This document shows, piece by piece, positions 1 through 13,144 of a stretch of 64,000 bases of DNA. Origin of the DNA: Bacteroidales bacterium. Its GTDB lineage: Bacteria > Bacteroidota > Bacteroidia > Bacteroidales > UBA932. Below the pieces are notes generated by a model that had not been told where the DNA came from, did no database searches, and saw nothing but the letters and a program-made list of their open reading frames with translations. The DNA lies in contig JAFRPH010000004.1 in assembly GCA_017429205.1 (NCBI GenBank), forward strand, positions 1 through 64,000. Direction: 5' to 3'. A program made the translations under genes and the position numbers. Within the stretch, counting starts at the first letter, position 1. Every line of letters starts with the position of its first letter.

Positions 1-448
1 GGCGCTGGGAGTCGGAGAAGTAGGCCGGGACGGTGATGACCGCCTCGGTGACGTCCTGGCGGAGGTATTCCTCCGCGGTCTTCTTCATCTTCTGGAGGAT
101 CATCGCTGAGATTTCCTGCGGCGTGTAGAGCTTGCCGTTGATGTCCACGCGGGTGGTGTTGTTCTCGCCACGGACCACCTTGTAGGGCATCCGCTCGATT
201 TCCTTCGTCACCACATCGTAGGGTTCGCCCATGAACCGCTTGATGGAGAAGATGGTGTTGTTCGGATTGGTGATCGCCTGGCGCTTGGCCGGGTTGCCGA
301 TCTTGCGCTCGCCGCCGTCGGTGAAAGCGACGACGGACGGGGTGGTGCGCTGTCCCTCGTTGTTGATGATGACGGTAGGCTGGTTGCCTTCCATCACGGC
401 CACGCACGAGTTCGTGGTTCCAAGGTCGATGCCGATAATTTTACCCAT
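1..448 (-). CDS. dnaK: DnaK (Hsp70) chaperone, N-terminal part, runs off the window
   Basis: Reading leftward from the ATG at 448, the protein begins [18 protein letters not shown], the phosphate-1 ATP-binding signature of Hsp70, followed by [14 protein letters not shown] and [13 protein letters not shown], which are invariant in bacterial DnaK. About 149 residues of the nucleotide-binding domain are present; the rest lies left of the window. DnaK is the cytoplasmic ATP-driven folding chaperone working with DnaJ and GrpE. The gene is separated from the carbohydrate operon upstream by a terminator hairpin, so it is probably transcribed on its own, but I see no canonical TAnnTTTG box in the short upstream gap. 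Confidence 0.97.
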   Translation of the reverse strand, partial: MGKIIGIDLGTTNSCVAVMEGNQPTVIINNEGQRTTPSVVAFTDGGERKIGNPAKRQAITNPNNTIFSIKRFMGEPYDVVTKEIERMPYKVVRGENNTTRVDINGKLYTPQEISAMILQKMKKTAEEYLRQDVTEAVITVPAYFSDSQR

Positions 449-524
449 GATATTGTTCGATTTAAATTGTCTGTTCAACGCCGCCCACCGCGGACGGCGA
501 CTGAACTTCATCGAACATTGTGCC

Positions 525-559
525 AAAAGCGCCCCTGCTGACAATTTGGCAGAGGCGCT
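525..559 (-). terminator. Terminator at the end of the beta-mannan operon
   Basis: On the minus strand an AGCGCC/GGCGCT stem, extended past one mismatch by CTGC/GCAG, with a 10-nt loop, is followed by TTTT. It lies just after the stop of the GH2 gene and before dnaK, as expected for a rho-independent terminator of the long leftward operon. Confidence 0.6.
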
Positions 560-596
560 GGCATAAGGCGGGGGCGTTCGTTCGACCGTTCCTCTT

Positions 597-3500
597 CTAA
601 AGGTTGAAACCGGTCACTTCCAGGCCGGCCCGGCCGCACAGGTCCTCGGGCGCGGCTTCGATGCCGATCTCCCGGGTCTCCCCCGGCATCAGCGAGAAGT
701 AATTGTCGGTGTAGAGGACCGGCAGAACCATTTCGCCCGTGGACTTGGAAACCAGCTTCAGCCGCAGCATCAGCGCGGGAACGTCCCCGTTGTTGGTCAG
801 CTTGACCTTCCAAGGGCCCTTTCCGGAGAAGGAAGCCTTCACAGAAGCCTTTCCAAGGCCGTTCAAGGCCTGGAGGTTGCCTTCCTCCTTTCCCTGGACA
901 TAGAAGTTGGTCGACAGGGGCTTGCCGGACGCATCGGAGAGTTCCAGCCGCACGTAGTAGACCGGGGTCACGTCCTCCGGGACCGGCAGCTTGCCGACGA
1001 CGGCCGTGCTGTCTTCCGGGAGGTCCAGCTGCCCAGTGAACCCGTCCAGGGCCTTTCCGTTCATGTCCAGCACCGAGACCTTGGTGGTCAGGCCCGTCCG
1101 GTCGCCGGCGTGGTAATTCACCACCTCCACTTCGCGGGTGAGCTGGTTCAGCTGGATGTGCAGCGGCTCGCAGGCCTTCTTGCAGCCGAAGTACGCGCCG
1201 ATGGGCTCGAAGTAATAGTCATACGTCTGCCAGACCATGGACGGCCACGCCGGATGGCTCATCCACAGCAGCAGGCCGCGGCGGTACTGCCCGCGGGACT
1301 CGAACATCGCCCGGTAGCCGTCGTAGTTGATCCATTGGGCAAGTTCCGCGAACTGCTTCGCGTCGGCGGGCTCCCCGAAGGCGTTGGCCAAGAGCTCGTT
1401 GAAGCTCTCCGCCTGCTGGGCGCTGTTGGCGAGGCGGCCCAGCGTGTAGTCGTGCAGGCCGTACATCGCGTTGGGATGCGCCATCGTGTTCACGGGCTCG
1501 AGGGCGTCCTCGCCCATCGCCCGCACCAGGTTCTCGTAATTCATCACGGCCGGCATGCCCATCTCGCTATGGAACTTGTCGCGTCCGCGGACGCGGAAGT
1601 ACTGCGCGGGCTTCAAGGCGTTGTACGGGCCGCCGCCGCTCACGCCGTCCGTCGCGGAATGCGGGATGTAACACATCCCCGGATGCTCCCGGACGATCAT
1701 CTCCTTCAAGAAGGAGTCGATTACCTCCGGCGGATACCCCTCGTTCCGCCCCACATACAGGCCGATGGAAGGATGGTTGCGAATCCGGCGGACATATTCC
1801 TCGGCGACCGCGTTGAAGCGGTCCGGATCCAGCGGGTCGGGACCGTCCCACGGGTTCGCGAGCCAGAAATCCTGCCAGACCATCACGCCGTGCCGGTCGC
1901 AAGCCTCGTAGAAGGCGCGCTGGCCGGTCATGCCCACCCAGTTGCGGATCATGGTAAAGTTCATATCGGCATGGTACTTCACGGCAGCGTCGAATTCGCG
2001 GGCGCGGTAGTTCAGCAGATGCTCCGGGAAGCCCCAGTTGCCGCCGAAGCCGATGAAACGGCGGCCGTTCACGAACAGGCTCAGGCGCTGCCGCTCGTTC
2101 CGGCTCTCGAAGGAGTTCGTGAAGCCCCGGAGCGGGATGTAGGAATCCATCGAGAAGTCCATCTGGCGTACGCCGGACAGGAATTCCTTGGCATCGGAGA
2201 CGACGCCGTCCGCCATGAAGCGGAAGGACACGGGATACAGGTTCTGCTCGCCATAGCCCTTGGGCCACCACAGGCGAGGGTTCTGCAGGGTCTGCGGATC
2301 GAAGACGACATCGCGCTTCTCGCCGGCCTGCAGGTCGACGGGCTCGGAAACCGCCAAGTCGCCGAACTTCCATTCCAGCGTGCCGGAGACCGGCTTGTCG
2401 CCGTGGTTCACCAGCACGGCCTGGGCGAAGAGGGTGGCCTTCGTGGTGTCCGGCAGCGGAAGTTCCGTCCGCACGAACGGATCCTCCACGGTGACCGGGC
2501 CCGTATAGGCGAGCCAGATATCGTCATAAAGGCCGATGTCCCGCCCGCGGACGGTCGGGATCCAGTCCCAGCCGATGGTGGCGTGCATCGTGGGGTTGTC
2601 GCCGCCCAGGACGCCGCCGTTGGACTGCGGCGTGTAGGCCGTCTGCTCCTTGATCGTCCCGTAGGACGGATTGTGGATCACCTGCACGGCCAGGACGTTG
2701 TCCCCGTCCTGCAGGATGCCGGTCACGTCGAAGTCCGCGGCCCGGAACGCACCGTCCACGATGCCCAGGAACCGGCCGTTCAGGAACACGACCGCCTGGT
2801 AGTTGACGCCTTCGAAATGCAGGAACTGGCGGGGCGTGTCCGGATGGGCCTGGAACACATCCCGGTACCAGAAGTCGCTGCGGAAGTAGGAATCGGAGAT
2901 GAACAGCTGGTTGTCCGCGAAGTTGGGATGGTCCACGGCCCCGTTGTCCACGTAGGTCGCGAGGACCGTCCCCGGGACGGTGGCGACCAGCCAGTTCTTG
3001 TCATCAAAGCCGGCCGTCGAGATTTCCTTCCCGGAGGAGGCGACCTGCGGGGCGCGCTGCAGCTTCCAGGCGCCGCCGGAAAGCAGCTGGCGGGCGCCAT
3101 CGCGGGCGGGCGCCGGCTTCGGCACCGCCTGCGTGCCGCCCTGGCCGTACACTTCCCACTCGCTCAGTTCGAAGGGCTGCCCGTTCTCCGTGCCATGCAG
3201 GCACAGACGGACGTAGCGGCCTTTCGTCCGGGAGAACATGATCTCGGATTCCGCTCCCTCGAAGGTGGCGACATCCTTCCACGCTTTCCCGTCCTGGGAA
3301 GCCTGGACCGTCGCCTTCACGGGACCGTTGACCCAGGCAAAGCACATCTTGTCGAAGGAAGAAGGCTCGCCCAAGTCGATGGAAACCCATTCATCTTCCG
3401 CTCCGGCGCTCTTCCAGGTGCTGACGAAACGCGCGTTCGGGAGCACGTCCACGAGCGCATCGTCCTTGAAGAAGAGCACTTCGTTCACCGGGAAATAGTC

Positions 3501-4097
3501 CGGAGCGCCCTCGAAATGCAGCTTGTACGCACTGAAAGCGCCTGCGGCCGGGATGGCAAACTCGCAAGGATGGATGAACATCCGGTTCTCCGCCGGCCGG
3601 ACACGAGCAGTGCCCACCGGCTTCCAAGTGCCGTCTTCCGCCTTTCCCTCCACGGTCAGGACCGTCTTCTGGTTCCGGTCCCCGCCCGTGGCGACAAGAA
3701 TCCGGTCGGCCACGGGCACGAAGCCGTGGAAGACGAGTTCGAAGTCCACCTCGGGGCCGGTGCAGTTGATGCCGGCGTGGTTCTGGTCGGTCAGGAAACC
3801 GCCTTCGAAACCGGGCACGCGTTCTCCGCCGCGGAAGACCTCCACCCAGGTGGCAGGTCCGTCAGCGATCAATCCATCCGTCAGGAGCTGCGCCGTCTGG
3901 TTGTAGTCGGCGCTGGAGGAATGCCGGGCGGCGCGCAGCAGCGCGATGTTCCGGTATCCGTCCCCCTTCCGGAGGGTCGGGGAGAAATTCTCGGCAGGAT
4001 CGCCGGGATAGACGCCGATGCCCAGCGTCTTGGTTCCTTCGTTCCTACCGCAGGCCGCCGCCAGCAGCAGCGCCAGGAGAGCAAGGGTCTTTTTCAT
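597..4097 (-). CDS. GH2 beta-mannosidase-like lipoprotein with N-terminal discoidin-like region
   Basis: The 1166-residue protein starts [12 protein letters not shown] with a lipoprotein signal ending AAAC (Cys16). Residues about 30-330 look like one or two F5/8 type C (discoidin) jelly rolls, then come the GH2 sugar-binding, Ig-like and TIM-barrel domains. Glu786 in VGRNEG is the likely acid/base and Glu845 in FHSEMGMP the likely nucleophile. This layout fits exo-acting GH2 beta-mannosidases, though exo-beta-glucosaminidases share the architecture, so substrate is inferred from context: it follows GH130 by 5 bp at the end of the mannan operon. The open frame continues upstream to 4910, but the lipoprotein signal fixes the start at 4097. 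It probably removes mannose from oligosaccharide non-reducing ends in the periplasm. Confidence 0.82.
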   Translation of the reverse strand: MKKTLALLALLLAAACGRNEGTKTLGIGVYPGDPAENFSPTLRKGDGYRNIALLRAARHSSSADYNQTAQLLTDGLIADGPATWVEVFRGGERVPGFEGGFLTDQNHAGINCTGPEVDFELVFHGFVPVADRILVATGGDRNQKTVLTVEGKAEDGTWKPVGTARVRPAENRMFIHPCEFAIPAAGAFSAYKLHFEGAPDYFPVNEVLFFKDDALVDVLPNARFVSTWKSAGAEDEWVSIDLGEPSSFDKMCFAWVNGPVKATVQASQDGKAWKDVATFEGAESEIMFSRTKGRYVRLCLHGTENGQPFELSEWEVYGQGGTQAVPKPAPARDGARQLLSGGAWKLQRAPQVASSGKEISTAGFDDKNWLVATVPGTVLATYVDNGAVDHPNFADNQLFISDSYFRSDFWYRDVFQAHPDTPRQFLHFEGVNYQAVVFLNGRFLGIVDGAFRAADFDVTGILQDGDNVLAVQVIHNPSYGTIKEQTAYTPQSNGGVLGGDNPTMHATIGWDWIPTVRGRDIGLYDDIWLAYTGPVTVEDPFVRTELPLPDTTKATLFAQAVLVNHGDKPVSGTLEWKFGDLAVSEPVDLQAGEKRDVVFDPQTLQNPRLWWPKGYGEQNLYPVSFRFMADGVVSDAKEFLSGVRQMDFSMDSYIPLRGFTNSFESRNERQRLSLFVNGRRFIGFGGNWGFPEHLLNYRAREFDAAVKYHADMNFTMIRNWVGMTGQRAFYEACDRHGVMVWQDFWLANPWDGPDPLDPDRFNAVAEEYVRRIRNHPSIGLYVGRNEGYPPEVIDSFLKEMIVREHPGMCYIPHSATDGVSGGGPYNALKPAQYFRVRGRDKFHSEMGMPAVMNYENLVRAMGEDALEPVNTMAHPNAMYGLHDYTLGRLANSAQQAESFNELLANAFGEPADAKQFAELAQWINYDGYRAMFESRGQYRRGLLLWMSHPAWPSMVWQTYDYYFEPIGAYFGCKKACEPLHIQLNQLTREVEVVNYHAGDRTGLTTKVSVLDMNGKALDGFTGQLDLPEDSTAVVGKLPVPEDVTPVYYVRLELSDASGKPLSTNFYVQGKEEGNLQALNGLGKASVKASFSGKGPWKVKLTNNGDVPALMLRLKLVSKSTGEMVLPVLYTDNYFSLMPGETREIGIEAAPEDLCGRAGLEVTGFNL

Positions 4098-4102
4098 TTG
4101 TC

Positions 4103-5269
4103 CTATCTGCTCAAGTTCTTGTCGATCAGGCGATTCAGGGTCTCCACGGAAAGGCCGGTCCGGAGGCCGTCCGGGGCCGTGTGGAGGCAATAGTCGACGA
4201 GACGGTCCACCGTCGAGGTGGCCACGTGCATCCGGGTGTCGGAAGAGGCGTAATAGATGAACACCTTGCCGTCCTCGTCGCAGATCCAGCCGTTGGAGAA
4301 CAGCACGTTCATCACGTCGCCGATGTATTCGCCGCCCTCCGGCGCCATGAAGAAGCCGGCCGGCTCCGCGATGACCTTCGTAGGCTCGTCCAGCGCCGTC
4401 ATATACATATACAGCACGTAGCGGAGGCCGCTGGCGCAGCCGCGCACGCCGTGCGCCAGGTGCAGCCAGCCCTGCGGCGTCTTGATGGGCGCCGGGCCTT
4501 CCCCGTTCTTGACTTCCTTGATGGTGTGGTAGTGGCGGAAATTGAGGATCCGCTCGTTGTCCGTGATGACCGCGTGCTCCATCGAATCCACCAGCGCGCC
4601 GCCGATGCCGCCGCCGTTGCCGGCGTCGATGAAACCGTCCTGCGGACGCGTGTACAAGGCATATTTCCCTTTCACGAACTCCGGATGGAGCACCACGTTC
4701 CGCTGCTGGGTCGAACTCACCAGGTCCGGCAGCCGCTCCCAGTTCACGAGGTCCTTCGTCCGGGCGATGCCCGCGGCCGCGACGGCCGACGACAAGTCGC
4801 CGGGGGCGGCCGCCGGGTCCTTCCGCTCCACGCAGAAGATGCCGTAGATCCAGCCGTCCTCGTGCGCCGTCAAGCGCATATCGTACACGTTGGTCGCAGG
4901 TTCCCCCCACTCAGGCATCGTAATCGGACGGTCCCAGAAACGAAAGTTGTCCACGCCGTTCGGGCTCTCCGCCACGGCGAAGAAGCTCTTCCGGTCGGCG
5001 CCTTCGACCCGGCATACCAGGACATACTTCCCGTTCCACTTGATGGCGCCGCTGTTCATCACGGCGTGGATGCCGAAGCGTTCCATCAGGTACGGGTTCG
5101 TCTTCTCGTCCAGGTCGTACCGCCAGAAAAGCGGGGCGTGCTCCCCCGTCAGGATGGGATACTTGTAGCGCTCATACACGCCGTTGCCCTCGATGGGCTC
5201 GTTCTTCCGGGAAAGGAGGGCGGCGTGGCCCTCCTCGAGCCACGCCAGCCTTTGCTTGAAATCCATCAT
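4103..5269 (-). CDS. GH130 4-O-beta-D-mannosyl-D-glucose phosphorylase
   Basis: The 388-residue protein has no signal peptide, so it is cytoplasmic. It shows the GH130 five-bladed propeller pattern, with Asp130 in NVYDMRLT matching the proton-donor Asp of the Bacteroides fragilis enzyme (Asp131 by family knowledge). The close overall resemblance to subfamily 1 suggests phosphorolysis of mannosyl-glucose to alpha-mannose 1-phosphate plus glucose. In known mannan pathways a cellobiose 2-epimerase first converts mannobiose to this substrate; none is encoded in this window. If the polymer is glucomannan, Man-Glc can also arise directly. The frame begins MMDFKQ, so the start could be 5269 or 5266. 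Confidence 0.92.
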   Translation of the reverse strand: MMDFKQRLAWLEEGHAALLSRKNEPIEGNGVYERYKYPILTGEHAPLFWRYDLDEKTNPYLMERFGIHAVMNSGAIKWNGKYVLVCRVEGADRKSFFAVAESPNGVDNFRFWDRPITMPEWGEPATNVYDMRLTAHEDGWIYGIFCVERKDPAAAPGDLSSAVAAAGIARTKDLVNWERLPDLVSSTQQRNVVLHPEFVKGKYALYTRPQDGFIDAGNGGGIGGALVDSMEHAVITDNERILNFRHYHTIKEVKNGEGPAPIKTPQGWLHLAHGVRGCASGLRYVLYMYMTALDEPTKVIAEPAGFFMAPEGGEYIGDVMNVLFSNGWICDEDGKVFIYYASSDTRMHVATSTVDRLVDYCLHTAPDGLRTGLSVETLNRLIDKNLSR

Positions 5270-5275
5270 AGAGAC

Positions 5276-7216
5276 TTACTGTTTCTCGAACATGATCACA
5301 TACTCCAGCGGCGCGTTCACGAAGCGGTCCACATCGGTCCAGCGCTGCGAAGTGGCGGGAATCGGATCCATCAGGTGGAAGGCCAGGGCGAAGCAGTTGT
5401 CGCGGACTTCGAAGGTCTTGCCATACGCGAACGAGTGGACACCCGGAATCAGGAACTTCGCCACACGGCCGTTGTCGTAGGTGACCGTCATCGTCTTCAT
5501 GTCCAGGGTGAACGCGTGCTTGCCCTTCGGAATCATGTTGTAGAACCGGGACAGGTCCTCGCCGGTGCTCTTCCAGGTATAGTTCCAGAAAGCGCCGTCG
5601 GCGCCGGCCCACCAGTTGGTCGTACCCGTGACGGTCGTGCCGGCCATCGAGGTGACGGCGATCACGAAGCCGTTGTCGGACTCCTTCCAGATGGTGTCGT
5701 CCCAGTCCCAGCTCTTGTCGATCGGGCTCACGAAGGCCGGGTCGTCGCCGGAACCGCCCAGGACGAAAATGCCGTACGGGGAGGAATTGCCGCCGAAGAC
5801 ATTCCAGCTGCCCGGCAGGCTGGCCCAGTCGAAGGTGCTGCCCGGTTCCACGTACTCGAAGTCGGCGTCCGTGGTGCGGGAAGCCTCGGGAACGATGAAG
5901 CCGTCCGGCATCGCTTCCATCTCGATGAACAGGGCGCGCGGACGGGCCGCGATCTTGTCGTAGTCCTTGTAGATGTTGGTCCAGTCGTCCTTGCCGCCCG
6001 TGATGGTGAAGGCCAGGGCCTGCCGCGTGATGGTCACGGACTTGCCGCCCGCGCCCGGAACCTCATAGGTGCCGGGGCCCACGAACAAGGCCTGCGTCGT
6101 GCTGCCATCGGCCTTCGTGAAGGTCACGGTGTTCCCGTCGATGGTATACCGGCCGTCGGAAAGCGGCAGGACATCGTAGAACTTCCGGAGGTCGAGGTCC
6201 TTCCCGTTTGCGGGATTCACGCTGCCGGAATAGACGAACCACCAGTTGCGGCCGTCCTCGCCGGCGTAGTTCACGAACGTGCCGTCCGGACGGAGCTGGT
6301 AGTAGTTGTCCTTGAGCGCCGTGATGCCGCGGCCGTCCTCGGTGTTCCAATAATTCGTCTTGGTGAGGATGTCGATGACCCCGGCGCCGCCGTACTCCGG
6401 ACCGGTACCGCCGCAGACCCACATATTGGTGATGCGGTAGGTCGGAATGTCCTGCTGCAGGGCGGACAGGTCCACGGAGAGGCCTTTTTTCAGGTCGACC
6501 TCCCCGACGCTGACGTGGGCCGTCGCCTTGTCGCCGGAATAGGCGACAATGGTGATGCCTTCGTAAGTGCCGGGAAGCGCGGAGAACGTGTAGGTCTCAC
6601 CGGGCTGGAACGCGCCGGTCACCTCCACGAAGTCCTCCGTGGCGGAAACGGTCGGGGTCTCCCCCGCGTAATCCGCCGTCACGGCGCCGGCGATGTTACC
6701 GCCGGTGGTCTGGAAACGGACCTTGGTCACGCCTTCGTACCCGACGGAGAAATTGACCACGGAGACCAGGCTGCGGAAATAAAGCTGGGTGCCGGAAGCC
6801 TTGGCCACCTTGTAGGCGGGGCCGGCCGCGGTCTGGGCGGTCGGAATCTCGAAGGAGACGGTCGTTCCGTCGATGGACACGCCGTCCGCCGCGGGATACA
6901 CGGCGACGAAAGCGGTCTTGCCTTCCGTCACCTTGCCCGGGAACTCGGCCACCTGGCCGGCGGCGGCCCGGTTGGTCAGGGTCTGGAGGGAGGCTCCGTC
7001 AGAAAGGAGAATGGACTCTCCCTGCGCCCAGACGGCCTGGGAGCCGTCCGGAAGGTCCTCGATGGTGGCCGTGAAGACGACATCGCCGGAAAGCGGGACT
7101 TCCGGGTCGATGACCGGGACGTTGCCGGACCCGGAGACATCGGGAATCTCGATTGCATCGCCGCAGGACGCCAGGAGCGCCAGCGCGGGAACCAGAAGAA
7201 TCAATGCTTTTTTCAT
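5276..7216 (-). CDS. Uncharacterised outer-membrane lipoprotein, probable surface glycan-binding protein
   Basis: The 646-residue product starts with a clear lipoprotein signal (MKKALILLVPALALLASCG, Cys19), followed by an acidic, Asp/Pro-rich stretch typical of surface export signals in Bacteroidetes. Residues about 45-220 resemble fimbrillin-type beta domains (FTATIEDLPDGSQAVWAQGE, then FVAVYPAADGV). The remainder holds two segments that read like a duplication, each with a WW-rich strand (RNWWFVYSGSV, TNWWAGADGAFWN), a KFYDVLPLSDGRYTID or RFYNMIPKGKHAFTLD strand, and a later ALAFTITGG or ALAFHLMDP strand. I recognise no catalytic motif. Position in the mannan operon suggests binding of mannan at the cell surface, which is inference. 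Confidence 0.75.
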   Translation of the reverse strand: MKKALILLVPALALLASCGDAIEIPDVSGSGNVPVIDPEVPLSGDVVFTATIEDLPDGSQAVWAQGESILLSDGASLQTLTNRAAAGQVAEFPGKVTEGKTAFVAVYPAADGVSIDGTTVSFEIPTAQTAAGPAYKVAKASGTQLYFRSLVSVVNFSVGYEGVTKVRFQTTGGNIAGAVTADYAGETPTVSATEDFVEVTGAFQPGETYTFSALPGTYEGITIVAYSGDKATAHVSVGEVDLKKGLSVDLSALQQDIPTYRITNMWVCGGTGPEYGGAGVIDILTKTNYWNTEDGRGITALKDNYYQLRPDGTFVNYAGEDGRNWWFVYSGSVNPANGKDLDLRKFYDVLPLSDGRYTIDGNTVTFTKADGSTTQALFVGPGTYEVPGAGGKSVTITRQALAFTITGGKDDWTNIYKDYDKIAARPRALFIEMEAMPDGFIVPEASRTTDADFEYVEPGSTFDWASLPGSWNVFGGNSSPYGIFVLGGSGDDPAFVSPIDKSWDWDDTIWKESDNGFVIAVTSMAGTTVTGTTNWWAGADGAFWNYTWKSTGEDLSRFYNMIPKGKHAFTLDMKTMTVTYDNGRVAKFLIPGVHSFAYGKTFEVRDNCFALAFHLMDPIPATSQRWTDVDRFVNAPLEYVIMFEKQ

Positions 7217-7234
7217 ATCGTGTAAATTTAATCC

Positions 7235-9825
<2,591 letters not shown>

Positions 9826-9831
9826 TCTTTG

Positions 9832-11466
9832 CTATTTGATTTCAAAGAGGATTTCGCTGCGGGGGGCCAGATTCGTTGAAATAACCAGTTGGCCGTCACG
9901 GGCCCTGACCTTCTTTCCGCCCCGGAAACCGGCCTTTCCAAAGTCGAAAGGAACGACCTTGCGGCGGCCTTCCATGGGCACGGAGACCTCGGTCACAGGC
10001 TTGTCGGAGCCATTGTAGGCATAGACATACACCTTTTTGCCGCAACGGACGGCATAAGCGTCGGCACCTCCGGCCTTCACGGGAACCACTTCAAAAGCGC
10101 CCTTTCCTTCCTTGAGCATCCGGTCATTGACATACCGCACGTTCCGGAAATACGGGACCATCCCGCGGTTCTCGAAATACTCCCACCACCAGCTCATCGG
10201 GGTGATCGGCGTCGGCGAGAAGAGGCCGTACCAGAGGCCGCGCTTGAAGTCCAGGTCCATATCCTCGCCGAAATCGTCGAAGTTCTTGGACCAGTCCCAC
10301 TCATAGCTGAACTCGCCGATCACATAGGGCTTCCCGTGCGCCTTCTCGTACCGGATGATGGTCTCCGGCATGGATGAGGTGGCGCGGTAGATGTGCTTCT
10401 GGTTGATGTCCATGTCCTTCACATCGTTCAGTCCTTCCAGGTCGCGGTGCGAAATGGAGGTTGTCACGAGATGGCCGAACGGGTCGATGGACTTCAGATA
10501 GGAAGCCATCTCCGCGTGCCAGGCCACGATATCCGCGGCCGGAATCGGATTCCGCTGGTCGCGGAACTGGATGTTGTCGATCTCGTTGAAGAACTCCCAC
10601 AGGCCGATGGCCGGGCTGTAGCCCCAGCGGGCCACGATGTAGCGGAGGTAGTTGCGATGGCGCGCCTTCGCCTCGGGCGAGACGAAGAAGGAATGGTCCG
10701 TCCGGGCGTCGCCGGGGCCCATGCACAGCATGAAGTACACGCCCAGTTTCTCCCCCAACTCGACCGTATGGTCCAGGCGGGCCACGGCGCTGGGATTGAA
10801 ATACTCGTCCGAAGGCTGGTAGCGGCGGTTGTTGAACCGGTCGTGCCGGTCGATCGGGAAGTTCCAGGAGCACATCCACAGGCGGCAGAAATTGCCGCCA
10901 GCGCCCGCGAACTGCGGCAGCATCACGTCGTAGTTATACCGGTCCGCCTGCTCGTGGAGCTCGCTGAAGAACTTGCTGTCATCGCTGTCCCGGGACTCCC
11001 AGCAGATGTTCTCCGCAACGCCCCGGAACGGGGTGCCGTCGTCGAACGCGAGGGTCCAGTAGTCCCGCGCGTGCAGGATGCCGTGCCCAGCCGGCTTCCC
11101 GGCCTCGAAGCCCCCCTGCGGGGACTCCGAGACGGGGCGGCCGTGCTCGGCATAGCGGAATACGTAGCTGTACCGCCCTTGCTCCTGCGGCGTGAAACGG
11201 GCCGCCCAGCGGCTCTCCGCGCCGCTCTTCCCTTCCACAAAGAAACAAGGAAGGGTGAGCGTCTTTCCGGAGGGAGCCGTCAGGACCATGTCCAGGGTCA
11301 CCTCCTCCTGCAGGTACGGATTGTTCCACGTACCTTGCAGGACGATGCTGAAGTCGGCCCGCCCATACTGCGGGACGCGGGTCCGGGGACCCTCCACCGA
11401 GAGCACCTGGGCTCCGGCGGCCGCGGCGGTGGTCACCGCCAGGATGAAGGACAGCAAGCGTTTCAT
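9832..11466 (-). CDS. DUF5060 plus clan GH-A glycoside hydrolase (GH5-like)
   Basis: The 544-residue exported protein (signal to about residue 19) starts with a DUF5060-type Ig domain (residues about 20-125, ending FRYAEHGRPVSESPQGGF), then a TIM barrel beginning at FRGVAENICWESRDSDD. Glu295 in EFFNEID and Glu385 in YVIGEFSYEW fit the acid/base and nucleophile of clan GH-A on strands 4 and 7. A C-terminal beta domain follows (KVYVYAYNGSDKPV). DUF5060 proteins include agarase-like, rhamnosidase-like and mannan-active enzymes, so the exact family is left open. It directly follows the second SusD gene (1-nt gap), pointing to action on the same glycan. Confidence 0.78.
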   Translation of the reverse strand: MKRLLSFILAVTTAAAAGAQVLSVEGPRTRVPQYGRADFSIVLQGTWNNPYLQEEVTLDMVLTAPSGKTLTLPCFFVEGKSGAESRWAARFTPQEQGRYSYVFRYAEHGRPVSESPQGGFEAGKPAGHGILHARDYWTLAFDDGTPFRGVAENICWESRDSDDSKFFSELHEQADRYNYDVMLPQFAGAGGNFCRLWMCSWNFPIDRHDRFNNRRYQPSDEYFNPSAVARLDHTVELGEKLGVYFMLCMGPGDARTDHSFFVSPEAKARHRNYLRYIVARWGYSPAIGLWEFFNEIDNIQFRDQRNPIPAADIVAWHAEMASYLKSIDPFGHLVTTSISHRDLEGLNDVKDMDINQKHIYRATSSMPETIIRYEKAHGKPYVIGEFSYEWDWSKNFDDFGEDMDLDFKRGLWYGLFSPTPITPMSWWWEYFENRGMVPYFRNVRYVNDRMLKEGKGAFEVVPVKAGGADAYAVRCGKKVYVYAYNGSDKPVTEVSVPMEGRRKVVPFDFGKAGFRGGKKVRARDGQLVISTNLAPRSEILFEIK

Positions 11467-11467
11467 A

Positions 11468-13132
11468 TCAATAGCCGGGATTCTGCTGCAGGGTGCCGCC
11501 GGCGTTCACGATCTCGGAATGCATCAGCGGGAGGTAATAGTTGCGCGCGCCGAAGGTGCGGTCCGCCACGTCCACCACCTTGTAGGTGTAGGCGCTGCCG
11601 GAGCGGGAAATCTTCACGCCCTGCACCGGGCTGTTCAGCACGGTCATCGCGTCCTTCCAGCGGAGGAGATCCCAGTAGCGGTGATCCTCGAAGGCCAGTT
11701 CCACCTGGCGTTCGTGCTTGACGACGGCCCGGAAGGAATCGACGGTGGCGGCATCCACGTCCGGGAGGCTCACGCTGGCGCGGTTACGGACCGCCTGCAG
11801 GGCCTGGGCGGCGCTGATCGGGTAGCCGGCAGGCACCATGGACGGGCCCCAAGCCTCGTTCACAGCCTCGGCGTAGTTCAGGAGGACCTCCGCGAAGCGG
11901 TAGGCGACCCAGTTGTGCTGGGCGGTCTGGCCCTGGGTGAGGTTCAGTCCGTCGGTGAGGAACTTCTTGAGGTAGTAGCCGGTCCGGCTGGCGTTGGCGC
12001 GGGCCTGGTCGTCGGTCTCGCCGGAAGCCTGGGCGATCACGCGGCCGTTCCAGGTGCTCCCGTTCGTGACGATGGACGCGGCGAGGCGCGGATCGCGGTT
12101 CGCATAGGGATTCTCCGGGTCGGGCGTGCCGATGTACTCGTACGCGGAAACCAGGTTCTCGGTCGGGCACACGCCGCTCTTGCCGCCGGAAGTGGCGATC
12201 GGGTAGTTGTTCGTCTCCATCGTGTTGTTCGCGGCGCGGCGCACCACATAGATGGTCTCCTTGCTGGAAAGCGAGTTGCTTCCCTGGAAGTAGCTGCCGT
12301 AATCGCCGGCCAGCGTATAGCCGAGGTCCGGGTTCACGAGGATGTCCTTCGCCGCCTCGGCGGCGCGGACCCACTTGGCGCGGTCCCCGGCGGGATTGTG
12401 CAGCGGGGAGGCGGCGTACAGCAGGACGCGGGCCTTGATGGCCAGGGCGGCGCCCAGGGTGAAGCGGCCCTCGCGGGTGTTGTCGTCGTTCCAGTTCAGG
12501 GCGAGCTGGTCCTTCCAGTTGTCGATCTCGCTGACGATGTACTCGACGCAGGCCTCGTAGGAGGAACGCTCCACGAAGGCGCCGCCACTCTGCTGCTGGG
12601 TCTTCTCCACGATCGGAACGCCGCCGTACATCTTGATCAGCTCCGCATAGTAGTAGGCGCGGGCCACATGGGCCTCGGCGATATAGAAGTTCAGGGAACG
12701 TACGTCACGGGCGTAGCTCGCCGCGTCGGTGATGAGGTTCCGGTTCTTCTCCAGCAGGGCAATACCCTTGCCGTCCGCCACATAGTCCAGGAAGAAATTG
12801 GCCGCCCGGATGCCCTCGTAGCAATTGTTGTAGTAGGTCCACAGCGGGTTCAGGCTCTCGTTGAGCATCCCCTTGTTGAAATACAGGGCGTTGGAGGACG
12901 CGGCCGTCTGCTGCGCCTCGTCGGAGGCGGCGGCGAACAGGTTGCCGTCGATGACCGAGTACCCGTAGATGATCGGGGAATAGAACGCGTTCGCGAAGCT
13001 CCAGATGGTGCCGCGGTTGGTCTCCACGGTCTCGCCGCTGGCGTTCAGGTCCAGGCTGGTGTCCAGGAACTTGTCGCAGGAAACGGTGAGGGTTGCCGCC
13101 AGGATGGTCAGGAAAATGTATCTTGTTTTCAT
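11468..13132 (-). CDS. SusD/RagB-family nutrient-binding lipoprotein (second pair)
   Basis: The 554-residue protein carries a lipoprotein signal (TLTVSCDKFLD, Cys19) and the SusD features: N-terminal region with YNNCYEGIRAANFFLD, a TPR-like segment with AEAHVARAYYYAELIKMYGGVPIV, and the C-terminal RHERQVELAFEDHRYWDLLRWKDA region followed by YLPLMHSEI and terminal NPGY. SusD proteins form the lid over the SusC channel and bind oligosaccharides at the cell surface. It lies 12 bp after the shorter SusC. Divergence from the first SusD in the operon suggests a different oligosaccharide specificity. Confidence 0.95.
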   Translation of the reverse strand: MKTRYIFLTILAATLTVSCDKFLDTSLDLNASGETVETNRGTIWSFANAFYSPIIYGYSVIDGNLFAAASDEAQQTAASSNALYFNKGMLNESLNPLWTYYNNCYEGIRAANFFLDYVADGKGIALLEKNRNLITDAASYARDVRSLNFYIAEAHVARAYYYAELIKMYGGVPIVEKTQQQSGGAFVERSSYEACVEYIVSEIDNWKDQLALNWNDDNTREGRFTLGAALAIKARVLLYAASPLHNPAGDRAKWVRAAEAAKDILVNPDLGYTLAGDYGSYFQGSNSLSSKETIYVVRRAANNTMETNNYPIATSGGKSGVCPTENLVSAYEYIGTPDPENPYANRDPRLAASIVTNGSTWNGRVIAQASGETDDQARANASRTGYYLKKFLTDGLNLTQGQTAQHNWVAYRFAEVLLNYAEAVNEAWGPSMVPAGYPISAAQALQAVRNRASVSLPDVDAATVDSFRAVVKHERQVELAFEDHRYWDLLRWKDAMTVLNSPVQGVKISRSGSAYTYKVVDVADRTFGARNYYLPLMHSEIVNAGGTLQQNPGY

Positions 13133-13144
13133 CTCAGGTGCGCT

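Noticed and set aside
4098..4910. N-terminal extension of the GH2 frame
   Set aside because: It overlaps the GH130 gene in another phase, and a lipoprotein signal begins at 4097.
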